Source of the DNA: Bacteroidota bacterium
Lineage (GTDB): Bacteria; Bacteroidota; Ignavibacteria; UBA10030; UBA8401
Length of the DNA stretch: 34,312 nucleotides
Direction: 5' to 3'
Assembly (NCBI GenBank): GCA_005792285.1
Contig: SXSI01000026.1
Coordinates: 1-34,312 of the forward strand
Positions 7,270 through 16,270 of this stretch are shown here, piece after piece; position 1 is the first letter of the stretch; every line of letters starts with the position of its first letter. The notes under the pieces are model-generated. The model did no database searches and was not told where the DNA came from. It saw nothing but the letters and a program-made list of their open reading frames with translations. Both the position numbers and the translations under genes were made by a program.

Positions 7270-10200
7270 TTTGTTTCCTTTTTTAATCCGATTAATGGTA
7301 AAGATTTTTCGTGAATCATTGAATTTAATTTTGCGACATCTTCATTTAAAATAATTTTTAATTTACCAAGTTCTGTATCAACTGATTGTGCAAGTTCCTG
7401 ATACGCATCATAAACTTGTTTTGCTGGTGCAGTATAACCAGTAGCAGCTGCATCATAAACTCCGGACAATTTATCATCTAATCTTATGGGGAAGTTCAGT
7501 ACATCTTGTCCACTTTTAGCTTTTGTTTGATGAAGTGCTTCTTCAACTAAAGTTATTTGTTTATTAATTGTATCGACTTGTTGCTTAATTTCTTTTGGTA
7601 AATCTTTTCCAACTCTTGCTTCAAAATCAGTTAATTGTTGTCGAACATCACGAATATTTTTTATTCCTTTAATTATTTCAGAAAATTTATCTCTTGCAGT
7701 TAAAAGGAAATTAAATTGTTCGTCGTATTCAGTTTGAGTTGTTTTGTAATTTGGATCGGATAGTATTGTAAAAGAAGTTTCAGATGAGTCTTTATCTAAT
7801 TTAAATTTTGCGGTATAATTTCCCGGAGATGCTTTTGGACCACCAATTGATCCGTTCCAAATTATTAATCCTTCAAGTTTTTCTGCTTCCGGATAATTCA
7901 TATCCCAAACAAATTGATTCATTCCTTTTGAAATATCAAGTTTATTTTCTTTTGAAGAAGTTGAAAAAGTTTTTATAGATTTTTTATTTTTGTCGAAAAT
8001 TTCAACTGAAAGTTTAGTTGAGTCGTCAACATTCTTCAGAAAATAATTTAGTATAACTCCATTTGGTGGATTTGTGCCGACATTTTTTAAGTTGATATTG
8101 AAATTTCCAAATCTGCCACCCATTCCCATCATTCTGTAAGATGGATTTACATCAAAAAGAAAAAGATTTTTATTCACGATATCTGCATTTTTATTTTGAA
8201 CAACAGTTAAATCGTCGAGGATGTAAATACTTCTGCCTTGAGTTCCGACAATGAGATCATTGTTTTTAATTGCAAGATCGGTAATTGGTACTATTGGTAA
8301 ATTAAGTTGAAATGATTTCCAGTTTTCGCCGTTGTCGTAAGAAATATACATTCCATATTCAGTACCTGCATAAAGAAGTCCGGCTTTTTTATGATCTGCG
8401 CGTAACGCTCTTGTAAAATGTAATTTATTAATTCCATTATCAATTCGATCCCAATTTTTACCGTAATCATCTGTTTTATAAATGTATGGTGAAAAGTCAT
8501 CGAGTTTGTATCTTGTTCCAACAAAATATGCAGTTCCTTTTTTAAAAGGATCAACTTCAACACAATTCCACATCATAAATTTTGGAAGATCTTTTGGAGT
8601 TACATTTACCCAATTTTTTCCACCATCTTTACTTACATGAATTAACCCATCATCACTTCCACTCCATAATAAATCTTTTTCAAGTTGACTCTCTGTTGCA
8701 GTAAAAATTGTACAATAATATTCTACCGAAGTATTATCTTTTGTAATTGGTCCGCCACTTGATGCTTGTTTTGATTTATCGTTTGTAGTTAAATCGGGAC
8801 TGATTGATTCCCAACTTTTCCCTTCATTTTCAGAAACAAATAAATGGTTTCCGGCAGCATATAATTTTTTTGGATTATGCGGTGAAAAGAAAATAGGGAA
8901 GTTCCATTGAAATCTATATTTAGCAGCTTCAGCTCCGGCTCCCATATTATCAATTGGCCAAACATTTATTTGGCGAAGTTCGCCAGTTTTATGATCGAGG
9001 CGTTGCAAAGTTCCCATGTAATTTCCGCCATAAGTTATTTCAGGATTAGTTGGATCAGCGACAACATACCCACTTTCATTTCCAGCAGTAATATCCATGT
9101 CTTGCATTGTTATCGATGAACCATAAGTTCTGCTTTTAATTCTGAAAGCAGAATTATCTTGTTGGCCACCCATTACACGATACGGGAATGCATTATCTGT
9201 ACTCACACGATAAATTTGAACTGTTGGTTGATTTAAATAAGTACTCCAATTTTTTCCGGCATCAAAAGAAATTTGTGCACCACCATCATCAGCAACAATC
9301 ATTCTATTTCCATCTTCAGGGTCAATCCATAAATCATGATGATCACCATGTGGAGTTTGCAAACTTTGAAAAGTTTTTCCTGCATCGTTACTGTACATAA
9401 AACCAACATTCGGGCAATAAACTTTATTTTCATTTTTTGGATCGACAAAAACTTTTGTATAATACCAAGCACGTTGACGAATATTATTATCGTTTCCGGC
9501 GAGAGTCCAAGTTTCTCCAGCATCTGAACTCATGTACAAACCACCATCTTTATTTTCAATTATAGAATAAATTTTTTCTGAATTTGAAGGAGCAACTGCA
9601 ACACCAACAATTCCCCAAATTCCTTTTGGTAATCCTTTTTTTGTGGAAATATTTGTCCAAGTTTCTCCGCCATCTATACTTTTATATAATCCACTTCCAT
9701 CGCCGCCACTTTCGAGACTGTAAGGAGTTCTAATTAATCTCCACATTCCGGCATAAAAAACATTTGGATTTCCTGGCTCCATAACTAAATCACTACAACC
9801 AGTTTGATTATTTACGAATAAAGTTTTTTCCCAAGTTTTTCCGCCATTTGTGGTTTTAAAAATTCCGCGTTCTTCATTTGGACCAAATAAATGTCCCATC
9901 GCTGCCACCCAAACTACATCTGGATTTTTCGGGTGAATAATAATTCTCAAAATATGTCGGGTATCTTTTAGTCCAAGATTTTTCCAAGTTTTTCCGCCAT
10001 CATCAGTTCTCCAAATTCCGCCGAGACCTTCGCTAACATTTCCTCGCATTGTATTTTCCCCTTCGCCGACGTAAAGAATTGTCTCATCACTTGGTGCAAT
10101 TGCAACTGCGCCAATTGAACCACCGAAAAATTTATCGGAAATATTTAACCAATTACTTCCGCCATCTGTAGTTTTCCAAACACCACCACCAGTTGCGCCA

Positions 10201-10424
10201 AAATAAAATGTATTTTTATTTTTGTAACTGCCAACTGCGGCTGCACTTCTACCACCACGAAATGGGCCAATTAAACGATATTTTGTTTTAGAAAATAATT
10301 GCTCATCAACACTTTTAGTTAGTTTTGATGTTTGTCCGATTATAAAGTTTTGGTTAAAACTTAAAATTAAACAGAGACAAATAACTAAAACTTTAGTTGA
10401 ATTAAGTTTGAAGATGTTAATCAT
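7266..10424 (-). CDS. secreted BNR/Asp-box propeller protein (sortilin-VPS10-like)
   Basis: A 1052-residue exported protein. Residues about 1-30 form a signal peptide. The first ~700 residues carry at least ten Asp-box-type repeats, such as TTDGGSNW, TDDGGKTW, TTNGGKTW, SIDGGETW, SSDAGETW, SNDAGKTF, SKDGGKNW and SYDNGENW, which build one or two large beta-propellers as in sortilin/VPS10 and sialidase-like folds. RNTMRGN-like and ILDDLTVVQ segments are common in bacterial members. A beta-type domain (about 750-880) and a helical C-terminus follow. Such proteins are often labelled glycosyl hydrolase, but no catalytic set of a sialidase was identified, so enzyme activity is not claimed. AGGAG lies 6 bases before the ATG. 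The 4-nt overlap with the S46 peptidase suggests that both act on exported or environmental proteins. Confidence 0.85.
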   Translation of the reverse strand: MINIFKLNSTKVLVICLCLILSFNQNFIIGQTSKLTKSVDEQLFSKTKYRLIGPFRGGRSAAAVGSYKNKNTFYFGATGGGVWKTTDGGSNWLNISDKFFGGSIGAVAIAPSDETILYVGEGENTMRGNVSEGLGGIWRTDDGGKTWKNLGLKDTRHILRIIIHPKNPDVVWVAAMGHLFGPNEERGIFKTTNGGKTWEKTLFVNNQTGCSDLVMEPGNPNVFYAGMWRLIRTPYSLESGGDGSGLYKSIDGGETWTNISTKKGLPKGIWGIVGVAVAPSNSEKIYSIIENKDGGLYMSSDAGETWTLAGNDNNIRQRAWYYTKVFVDPKNENKVYCPNVGFMYSNDAGKTFQSLQTPHGDHHDLWIDPEDGNRMIVADDGGAQISFDAGKNWSTYLNQPTVQIYRVSTDNAFPYRVMGGQQDNSAFRIKSRTYGSSITMQDMDITAGNESGYVVADPTNPEITYGGNYMGTLQRLDHKTGELRQINVWPIDNMGAGAEAAKYRFQWNFPIFFSPHNPKKLYAAGNHLFVSENEGKSWESISPDLTTNDKSKQASSGGPITKDNTSVEYYCTIFTATESQLEKDLLWSGSDDGLIHVSKDGGKNWVNVTPKDLPKFMMWNCVEVDPFKKGTAYFVGTRYKLDDFSPYIYKTDDYGKNWDRIDNGINKLHFTRALRADHKKAGLLYAGTEYGMYISYDNGENWKSFQLNLPIVPITDLAIKNNDLIVGTQGRSIYILDDLTVVQNKNADIVNKNLFLFDVNPSYRMMGMGGRFGNFNINLKNVGTNPPNGVILNYFLKNVDDSTKLSVEIFDKNKKSIKTFSTSSKENKLDISKGMNQFVWDMNYPEAEKLEGLIIWNGSIGGPKASPGNYTAKFKLDKDSSETSFTILSDPNYKTTQTEYDEQFNFLLTARDKFSEIIKGIKNIRDVRQQLTDFEARVGKDLPKEIKQQVDTINKQITLVEEALHQTKAKSGQDVLNFPIRLDDKLSGVYDAAATGYTAPAKQVYDAYQELAQSVDTELGKLKIILNEDVAKLNSMIHEKSLPLIGLKKETK

Positions 10425-10446
10425 TGTAGCTCCTTTTAAAAATTAA

Positions 10447-12144
10447 TTATTTCATTCGTTGGCCTTGTTCCTCAGTCGAGAAAATCCAGCCAACAAGTTT
10501 TCCGGGTTCAATTGATTGAAGATTATTCCAATATTCCTTGTCGTAAAAGTGACGTGAACTTGTTTCGTTTTTATTTAATTTTGCAACATTGTTTTTCAAA
10601 GTATTAAATCGTGCAATCCATTTTTTAATATTACTTTCTCTCAAATCAACCCAACCACTTTCTGCCCAAACATCAATATTTTTGTTTGTAATCTTAATTT
10701 CATTTTCTCCTTGAAATGGAGGAATTTTAATTGTTTCGCCTCTTACTAATCTTTTTCCATCGGGTAATAAAATTGGAATTCCAATTGAAATAATTTGTGA
10801 ACGCAAGTTTATATTTGTTGAAATATATTGTAAAAGTTTGGCAGAAATATTTTTTGGATTTTCTGAAATTACATTTTCGAAAGATACATAATTAATTTTT
10901 AAAAGGAATGCTTCATATAAAAGTTTAGAAAGGCGAGGAGGACCAAGCATTTCGAAAGCAACACTTTCTACATTGTTCAACTTTTCAAGCTTCTTCATTT
11001 TCTGTAAAGCTTTATCAAACATAAATCCTGCGCGATAAGTTGGTTCGAGAGTTGCATTATCGAGTGCATTAATAATATCTCGGCCAGTATTTCCACCTTT
11101 TATTTCATAAACAACGCTATCTGCAATTTCTTCCGGAGTAATAAATTCCATTTGTCCGGGAGTTGCAATTGCTTCAAATTCACCACGTGAAAAAATTCCA
11201 TTTTCACCAGTATTAATAAAAACTGATTTTAAATTTTTCTTCAAATTATTTATTTTTAAAGATTTATCTTTTAAGAGTAGTGAGTTTGTTAGTTCAACGG
11301 TTTCATTAATTGGAAGATCAACTAACGGAATTGATTTTCCTTTTTTCTTAATTTCTCCAAAACCAATTTGTTTCCACGCAATTGCGCCAGTTGGTTTTAT
11401 TTCTTTTGTAATTGGTGCGTCGGGAGTTCTTCCCATTAAAAAAAGTAAAAGTGTATGCGCTCCTGCAACTGCAGATTTACTAAGTAAAACTCTCGAAGGA
11501 CGTTCCTCACTATGCGTGTATGGAATATTCAAACCCATTCCACCGGTTCCGCTAGTTCCAATTTTTAAATATACTTTAGTATTTAAATGGTTCATTGAAC
11601 GATAAAATAATTGAACATGCCTTATAACTTGTGGGATGTATAAAGTTGCGAGTAAAAGTTCGGAAGTATTTCGAAGTTGTTCGAATGATTTATTGTTAAT
11701 TGCATGCCTAACAGCTCTTGCTGATTGGAAAATATCTTGATATGCAATTGCAGTTGCTGAATTAACACAATCGATTATAACATCGGGTTTATGTAGTGAA
11801 AGTAGATTAAAGATGGAAGAAGATTTCAACAAATCAGTTGTGAGTTCGTCAAGAATGTCACTAATAAAAACATTTCTATTTTTTTGATTTGCGAAAATTT
11901 GCTTTTTACTTAAATCTTTAAATTTATTTCGATGGAAAATATTTCCCCACCATGGAATAAAATAATTTTTTGGAAGTGACGGGAATTCAGCTTGAAAATC
12001 TTTTACAGCTTTGATTGCTTCTTTTTTAAGAAGGGAAGTTATAATTATTTGTTTTGGTTTTTCTTCTATTAATTTTCTGCAAACGGCAGAGCCAACTAAG
12101 CCCCATCCACCGAGTATGAGAACTTTTTTATTTTTAATATCCAT
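10447..12144 (-). CDS. Rossmann-fold SDR/epimerase-like protein
   Basis: A 565-residue protein with no signal peptide, so probably cytoplasmic. The N-terminus KVLILGGWGLVGSAVCRKL is a GxxGxxG dinucleotide-binding loop, best matched by the extended SDR or saccharopine-dehydrogenase-like groups. DVIIDCVNSATAIAYQD near residue 130 fits the end of the fourth strand of such a fold. KIGTSGTGGMGLNIPYTHSEERPS near residue 195 is conserved-looking, and the C-terminal ~300 residues are unusual for an SDR and not recognised. The protein is about twice the usual SDR length. It lies 8 nt after the barrel gene and 22 nt before the BNR gene, thus within the same operon. Substrate and pathway are unknown; why it is coupled to secreted proteins is unclear. 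Confidence 0.65.
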   Translation of the reverse strand: MDIKNKKVLILGGWGLVGSAVCRKLIEEKPKQIIITSLLKKEAIKAVKDFQAEFPSLPKNYFIPWWGNIFHRNKFKDLSKKQIFANQKNRNVFISDILDELTTDLLKSSSIFNLLSLHKPDVIIDCVNSATAIAYQDIFQSARAVRHAINNKSFEQLRNTSELLLATLYIPQVIRHVQLFYRSMNHLNTKVYLKIGTSGTGGMGLNIPYTHSEERPSRVLLSKSAVAGAHTLLLFLMGRTPDAPITKEIKPTGAIAWKQIGFGEIKKKGKSIPLVDLPINETVELTNSLLLKDKSLKINNLKKNLKSVFINTGENGIFSRGEFEAIATPGQMEFITPEEIADSVVYEIKGGNTGRDIINALDNATLEPTYRAGFMFDKALQKMKKLEKLNNVESVAFEMLGPPRLSKLLYEAFLLKINYVSFENVISENPKNISAKLLQYISTNINLRSQIISIGIPILLPDGKRLVRGETIKIPPFQGENEIKITNKNIDVWAESGWVDLRESNIKKWIARFNTLKNNVAKLNKNETSSRHFYDKEYWNNLQSIEPGKLVGWIFSTEEQGQRMK

Positions 12145-12152
12145 TTAGCAAT

Positions 12153-13139
12153 TTATAACAGATACATCAAAGAAGTTAATATTCTTAAGTTCTCATCCGA
12201 TTGTGTCCCGTTTAAATTTTTATAAATCGGAAATTGTCCATTAACTTCAAAGATTATATTTTCATAAACCAAAAATGAAGTTCCAACAACTCCAAAAATA
12301 TATGTGCCACCGGAATCTTCTATTTTGATATTATTATATTTTTCAATTCCAATGTTTTTTCCAAGGAAGCCCATATTAGTTGTAATAAAACTTTCAGAAG
12401 AAAGAAAAGTAGGTTTAAATTGATGTCGATAAATTAAGTCGTATGTAATTCCAAGACCTTCTTGATATTTATTTTTTGAGTTTAACGGTTTGCCAATCAT
12501 AATACTTGCAGTTACAGAACGATTCTCTTCACTTAAAAATCCATTAACATTAAATAATAAAGTAGAAGTTCCGGTTCCATTTTGTAAATGAGGATGTAAT
12601 AAATATTTAAATTCGTCGCGCGAATCTATCGAGCCAGTCGGAATTGTTGAACCAGCTTGAATATTTACTTTATAGAATAATGAAGACATCTCTTGCAAAA
12701 TTGTATAACGAGCCAAAATTACCATATCGCCAATTCCATTTGAAGAATATTTTTCTATGTAAGAATCAGTTAAATTATTTGTACCGGCAAGTTCCGATCT
12801 ATCTCCATGATGAAAATGAAGAAAACTCGAAGCATCCAATGTAAATTTATTTTCCTGAATTTTACTTGTAAATGGAACAGTTGCAGAAATTCCAAATTGT
12901 TGGAAAGAATAATTGTATGTAAGATAGGAAGTTGAGTATGATGCTTTTAAATTATCTCGCGACTGTATTGGATTTGAACCACGAATTAATCCATCAAATT
13001 GTTGAAATCGAAAATCAATCCGAATACTTGATTGATTTTCACTTGAGTAATATTGTTGTAATCCAACTACACAATAGTCGCATGGAAAAAGTGGATTTAT
13101 AAACAGAAAGGTCAAAATAATTAATTGTTTAAGTTTCAT
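12153..13139 (-). CDS. predicted outer-membrane beta-barrel protein
   Basis: A 328-residue exported protein. The ATG at 13139 gives a clean signal peptide (KLKQLIILTFLFINPLFPC); a TTG at 13175 in the same frame would add 12 residues ahead of it and is less likely. The mature part starts with CDYC, a CxxC pair of unknown meaning. The remainder alternates polar and apolar residues in short strands with loops (SIRIDFRFQQF, TYNYSFQQFGISATVPF, AGSTIPTGS), as in Gram-negative barrel proteins that carry small organic solutes or have no known role. GSTIPTGS is a common turn of such barrels. It is the first gene of the operon with the SDR-like, BNR and S46 genes. Function is not known. Confidence 0.6.
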   Translation of the reverse strand: MKLKQLIILTFLFINPLFPCDYCVVGLQQYYSSENQSSIRIDFRFQQFDGLIRGSNPIQSRDNLKASYSTSYLTYNYSFQQFGISATVPFTSKIQENKFTLDASSFLHFHHGDRSELAGTNNLTDSYIEKYSSNGIGDMVILARYTILQEMSSLFYKVNIQAGSTIPTGSIDSRDEFKYLLHPHLQNGTGTSTLLFNVNGFLSEENRSVTASIMIGKPLNSKNKYQEGLGITYDLIYRHQFKPTFLSSESFITTNMGFLGKNIGIEKYNNIKIEDSGGTYIFGVVGTSFLVYENIIFEVNGQFPIYKNLNGTQSDENLRILTSLMYLL

Positions 13140-13226
13140 AAGTTCGAAAATACCTTGCAAAAAATGTAGAAGCAAGATAAAGAATATTATTTTTAGTCTA
13201 TAATATCTTATATTTATAATACTTTT
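13140..13226. promoter_or_regulatory. divergent promoter region
   Basis: This gap separates the - strand operon from the + strand haem-lipoprotein gene. On the + strand TATAAT occurs at 13199-13204 and again at 13215-13220; the second is only six bases before the ATG at 13227, so it would give an almost leaderless transcript. No convincing -35 was found for either. Both operons must be transcribed from here. Confidence 0.35.
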
Positions 13227-14981
13227 ATGAAGTACTCACCCTCACAATTTATTTTTTATTTATCTCTTTTATTTTGCAATTCCTGCAGTCAAAATAATCC
13301 TATTGATATAAATTGTGATGAAACAAAAGATTTAGAATATATTTATGTCGTTAACGGAAATGCTTCGGCAACAATAGTTTGGAGTGGATCAGAAGTATTT
13401 AATCAATATTCAATTTATCGGGATACAATTCAAAATGTTCGAATTCAAAATTCTACATTCAGAAAATCATTTCAGTCAATATTGCGTGGTGGTTTTGTAG
13501 ATACTCCATTAGTAGATGGAAGAGATTATTATTATAAAATTCTTCTTGAAAAAAATTGCAACAACGAACAAAGTAATATTATTTCATCTTTAGTTGCTGA
13601 AGCTCGTCCAAATAATTATAAAATAATTGATTCTTCTTCAGTTACTTTTTCAAATCATATTAAACCAATTTTAAATAGCAGTTGTGGAGTTAGTGGTTGT
13701 CACAGTTCATCTGAGGAATCTTCTTTTTCAAATTGGAATGATTTAATGAAAGAAGATAATGGTGTCTCATGGGTAATTCCTTTTAAGTCAACTAAAAGTC
13801 ATCTCGTTTATCATTTGAATATTGATTCGACGGTTGCTCCAATTTCAAAACCAACAATGCCTTCTGCAGAAATTCAGTTACCAAAAGAACAGATAAAAGT
13901 TTTAATGAATTGGATTGATAAAGGTGCGAAAGATGAAAATGGAAATATTCCTTTTACAGAAATTCCGAGTGAAGGAATTGCAATTGTTACAAATCAAGGT
14001 GAAGATTTAGCGGCAATAATTGATCTCTCTTTAAAAAGAGTAACTCGATTTATTACAACTGGAGTTTTAGATACAAAATTACAACCACCACTTGCACCAC
14101 ATAATGTTACGATTGATAGCAAAAATCAATTTTATTATGTGAACTTAATTTCCGGAAATAAAATTTTAAAATTTAATATTTCTGATAATAAAAAAGTGGC
14201 TGAATTGAGTTCTGGAATTATTTCTCCATCGCAAGTTGCGTTATCAATTACAAACGATACCGGCTACGTTGCAAATTTCAGTTCATCGCAAACCGGGATT
14301 TCTACAATTAATACAAAGACGATGAGTTTAATCGGAAATTTTTTAGATCCCAGAATGATTGCTCCTCATGGAATTTCGATAACGCCAAATGGTAAATATG
14401 CAATTTCTGCAAATCAATTTTCGGACAATATTACTTTAATAGATTGTGATCAGCAAACAATTCTGGATGTAATTCCATTATCGGCAAAAGTTTCTTCGCC
14501 ACCGACTGCTTCGAAAAATTTCGAACCATATCAATCTGTAATTACAAAAGATAGCAAGTTTGCATTTATTACCTGTGCGCAGTCGAATGAAGTGCGTGTT
14601 TTAGATATTAATCAGCGAAAAATTGTTGATTCGATAAATGTTGGTTTACGGCCGTTAATTCTCGATATAACTCCAAATGGGGAATATATTTATGTCGCGA
14701 ATAGAAATTCCAATTCGGTTTCTGTAATAAATGTAAGTCAACGGAAAGTTGTTTCAACAATTCAAAATGTTGGTCAACAACCACATGGAATTGCAATTTC
14801 AAAAAATGGAAATATTGCGGTAGTTTCATGCGAAAATTTATTAACTTCTGAAGCGCCACATCATCCGACTACTGGAAGTAAAAATATTGGAATTGTAATA
14901 TTGATTAATACTTCAACAAATAGTATAATTAAGAAAATAGAAGTTGGAAATTTTGCTGCAGGAGTTGCAGTGTCACATTAA
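13227..14981 (+). CDS. lipoprotein with CX4CH haem motif and YVTN-type beta-propeller
   Basis: A 584-residue exported protein. The N-terminus FIFYLSLLFCNSCSQNN has a lipoprotein-like end (Cys at residue 20 or nearby). Residues about 35-125 look like a fibronectin-III domain. Residues about 140-245 form a cytochrome-like unit: C153 and C158-H159 (CGVSGCH, spacing CX4CH instead of CXXCH), a possible axial Met in TMPSAE, and VLMNWIDKGA, which is usual in such units. Residues about 250-584 are a seven-bladed propeller of YVTN type, with repeats such as GEYIYVANRNSNSVSVINV. Similar proteins take part in electron transfer or in sensing at the envelope; which one is unknown. The CX4CH spacing is known from some multihaem cytochromes, but haem binding here is unproven. 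The gene is divergent from the barrel operon and 12 nt upstream of thyA. Confidence 0.7.
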   Translation: MKYSPSQFIFYLSLLFCNSCSQNNPIDINCDETKDLEYIYVVNGNASATIVWSGSEVFNQYSIYRDTIQNVRIQNSTFRKSFQSILRGGFVDTPLVDGRDYYYKILLEKNCNNEQSNIISSLVAEARPNNYKIIDSSSVTFSNHIKPILNSSCGVSGCHSSSEESSFSNWNDLMKEDNGVSWVIPFKSTKSHLVYHLNIDSTVAPISKPTMPSAEIQLPKEQIKVLMNWIDKGAKDENGNIPFTEIPSEGIAIVTNQGEDLAAIIDLSLKRVTRFITTGVLDTKLQPPLAPHNVTIDSKNQFYYVNLISGNKILKFNISDNKKVAELSSGIISPSQVALSITNDTGYVANFSSSQTGISTINTKTMSLIGNFLDPRMIAPHGISITPNGKYAISANQFSDNITLIDCDQQTILDVIPLSAKVSSPPTASKNFEPYQSVITKDSKFAFITCAQSNEVRVLDINQRKIVDSINVGLRPLILDITPNGEYIYVANRNSNSVSVINVSQRKVVSTIQNVGQQPHGIAISKNGNIAVVSCENLLTSEAPHHPTTGSKNIGIVILINTSTNSIIKKIEVGNFAAGVAVSH

Positions 14982-14993
14982 AATAAAAGTTTT

Positions 14994-15806
14994 ATGATTG
15001 AATATTTAGATTTAGTTGATCGTGTTTTAACAAAGGGTGTTAGAAAAACAAACAGAACCGGAATGAATACCATTTCCTGTTTTTCGGAACATTATAAAAT
15101 TGATTTGAGTGAAGGCTATCCACTTTGCACAACAAAGAAAATGAATTTCAAATCTATGTTGTACGAAGTTTTGTGGTATTTATCGGGAGATGATCATATT
15201 AGAAATCTGCGCAAGCATACAAAAATTTGGGATGCGTGGGCAGATGAAAATGGAAATCTCGACACAGCTTATGGAAGATATTGGAGAAAATTTCCGAGTG
15301 CGCAAATAAATCCTGCAACAGGAAAATATGAAGTTGTAGAATTTGATCAGATTGCTGAAATTATTAAACTTTTAAAAACGCAACCGAATTCGAGAAGAAT
15401 GGTTGTTTCAGCATGGGAACCGGGAAATGCGCATAATAGTAAACTGCCACCATGTCATTATACTTTTGCATTTAATGTAATTGGAGAAAATTTAAATTGT
15501 CATCTCACTCAACGCTCGGGTGATATTGCGCTCGGGATTCCATTTAATATTGCAGCGTATTCATTGCTTACACAAATTATTGCAAACGAAGTTGGAATGA
15601 AATCCGGATATTTTAGTCACACAATTATAGATGCACATATTTATTTAAATCATGTTGATGGATTGAAAGAGCAATTAAAAAGAAAACCAAAACCAAGACC
15701 GAAATTAGAAATTCTTAAAAAACCAATTGACCAATTACAGTTTGAAGATTTTAATTTAATTGGTTACGAAAGTTGTGAGTCAATAAAATTTGAGGTTGCG
15801 GTTTGA
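14994..15806 (+). CDS. thyA: thymidylate synthase
   Basis: Converts dUMP to dTMP with methylene-tetrahydrofolate, in the cytoplasm. The 270 residues match the family length (264 in E. coli). Visible motifs are NRTG near the N-terminus (phosphate-binding Arg), the YEVLWYLSGD stretch, the PPCHY motif with the nucleophile C154, HLTQRSGDIALGIPFNI, and the end FEVAV close to the usual KAPVAV-like C-terminus that closes over the active site. The gene follows the haem-lipoprotein by 12 nt and overlaps folA by 4 nt. The pairing with dihydrofolate reductase, which recycles the dihydrofolate it makes, is a standard arrangement. Confidence 0.97.
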   Translation: MIEYLDLVDRVLTKGVRKTNRTGMNTISCFSEHYKIDLSEGYPLCTTKKMNFKSMLYEVLWYLSGDDHIRNLRKHTKIWDAWADENGNLDTAYGRYWRKFPSAQINPATGKYEVVEFDQIAEIIKLLKTQPNSRRMVVSAWEPGNAHNSKLPPCHYTFAFNVIGENLNCHLTQRSGDIALGIPFNIAAYSLLTQIIANEVGMKSGYFSHTIIDAHIYLNHVDGLKEQLKRKPKPRPKLEILKKPIDQLQFEDFNLIGYESCESIKFEVAV

Positions 15807-16270
15807 AGTTGTATATAATTGCTGCTCTGAATAGTAAAAGAGTAATTGGTAAAGATGGAAAACTTCCTTGGCACATTTCAGAGGATTTAAAAAGATTTAA
15901 GAAGCTAACAACAGGCAATACAATTTTAATGGGAAGAAAAACTTTTGATTCACTTGGCAAAAAACTACCCGACAGAAAAAATATTGTTATCTCTTCAAAA
16001 AAAATTGATGATGTAGAAACTTATAGTTCTATTGATGAAGCACTTGAAATTTTAAAAAACGAAGAGAAAGTTTTTATAATTGGTGGTGGCGAAATTTTTC
16101 AGCAAACTATAAATCGAGTTGATGGTTTATTTCTAACTTTAGTTGAAAATGAAACTGATGGTGATATATTTTTTCCACCTTACGAACATTTGATTGAAAT
16201 TTTATATCATCTTGAAGAAGAAGAAATTCATGATGGCTTTATTTTTAAAAACTACTTAAGAAACAATTAA
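15803..16270 (+). CDS. folA: dihydrofolate reductase
   Basis: Reduces dihydrofolate to tetrahydrofolate with NADPH. The 155-residue protein has the family signature: LYIIAALN at the start, VIGKDGKLPWHISEDLKRFKK with the acidic active-site residue D28, GRKTFDSLGKKLPDRKNIV for NADPH binding, and VFIIGGGEIFQQ. The start is a TTG at 15803 whose last two bases open the TGA of thyA (TTGA overlap). A GAGG at 15792-15795 gives a ribosome site at the right distance, and no ATG lies in a sensible place. The end overlaps the stop of the convergent gene by 3 nt, leaving no room for a terminator. Confidence 0.95.
   Translation: MKLYIIAALNSKRVIGKDGKLPWHISEDLKRFKKLTTGNTILMGRKTFDSLGKKLPDRKNIVISSKKIDDVETYSSIDEALEILKNEEKVFIIGGGEIFQQTINRVDGLFLTLVENETDGDIFFPPYEHLIEILYHLEEEEIHDGFIFKNYLRNN

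Noticed and set aside
7266-10424. Glycosyl hydrolase (sialidase) label for the BNR protein
   Set aside because: Asp boxes are only structural; the arginine triad and nucleophile of sialidases could not be found.
13140-13175. Longer start (TTG 13175) for the barrel protein
   Set aside because: It would put 12 extra residues before a clean signal peptide, and the ATG at 13139 is a better codon.
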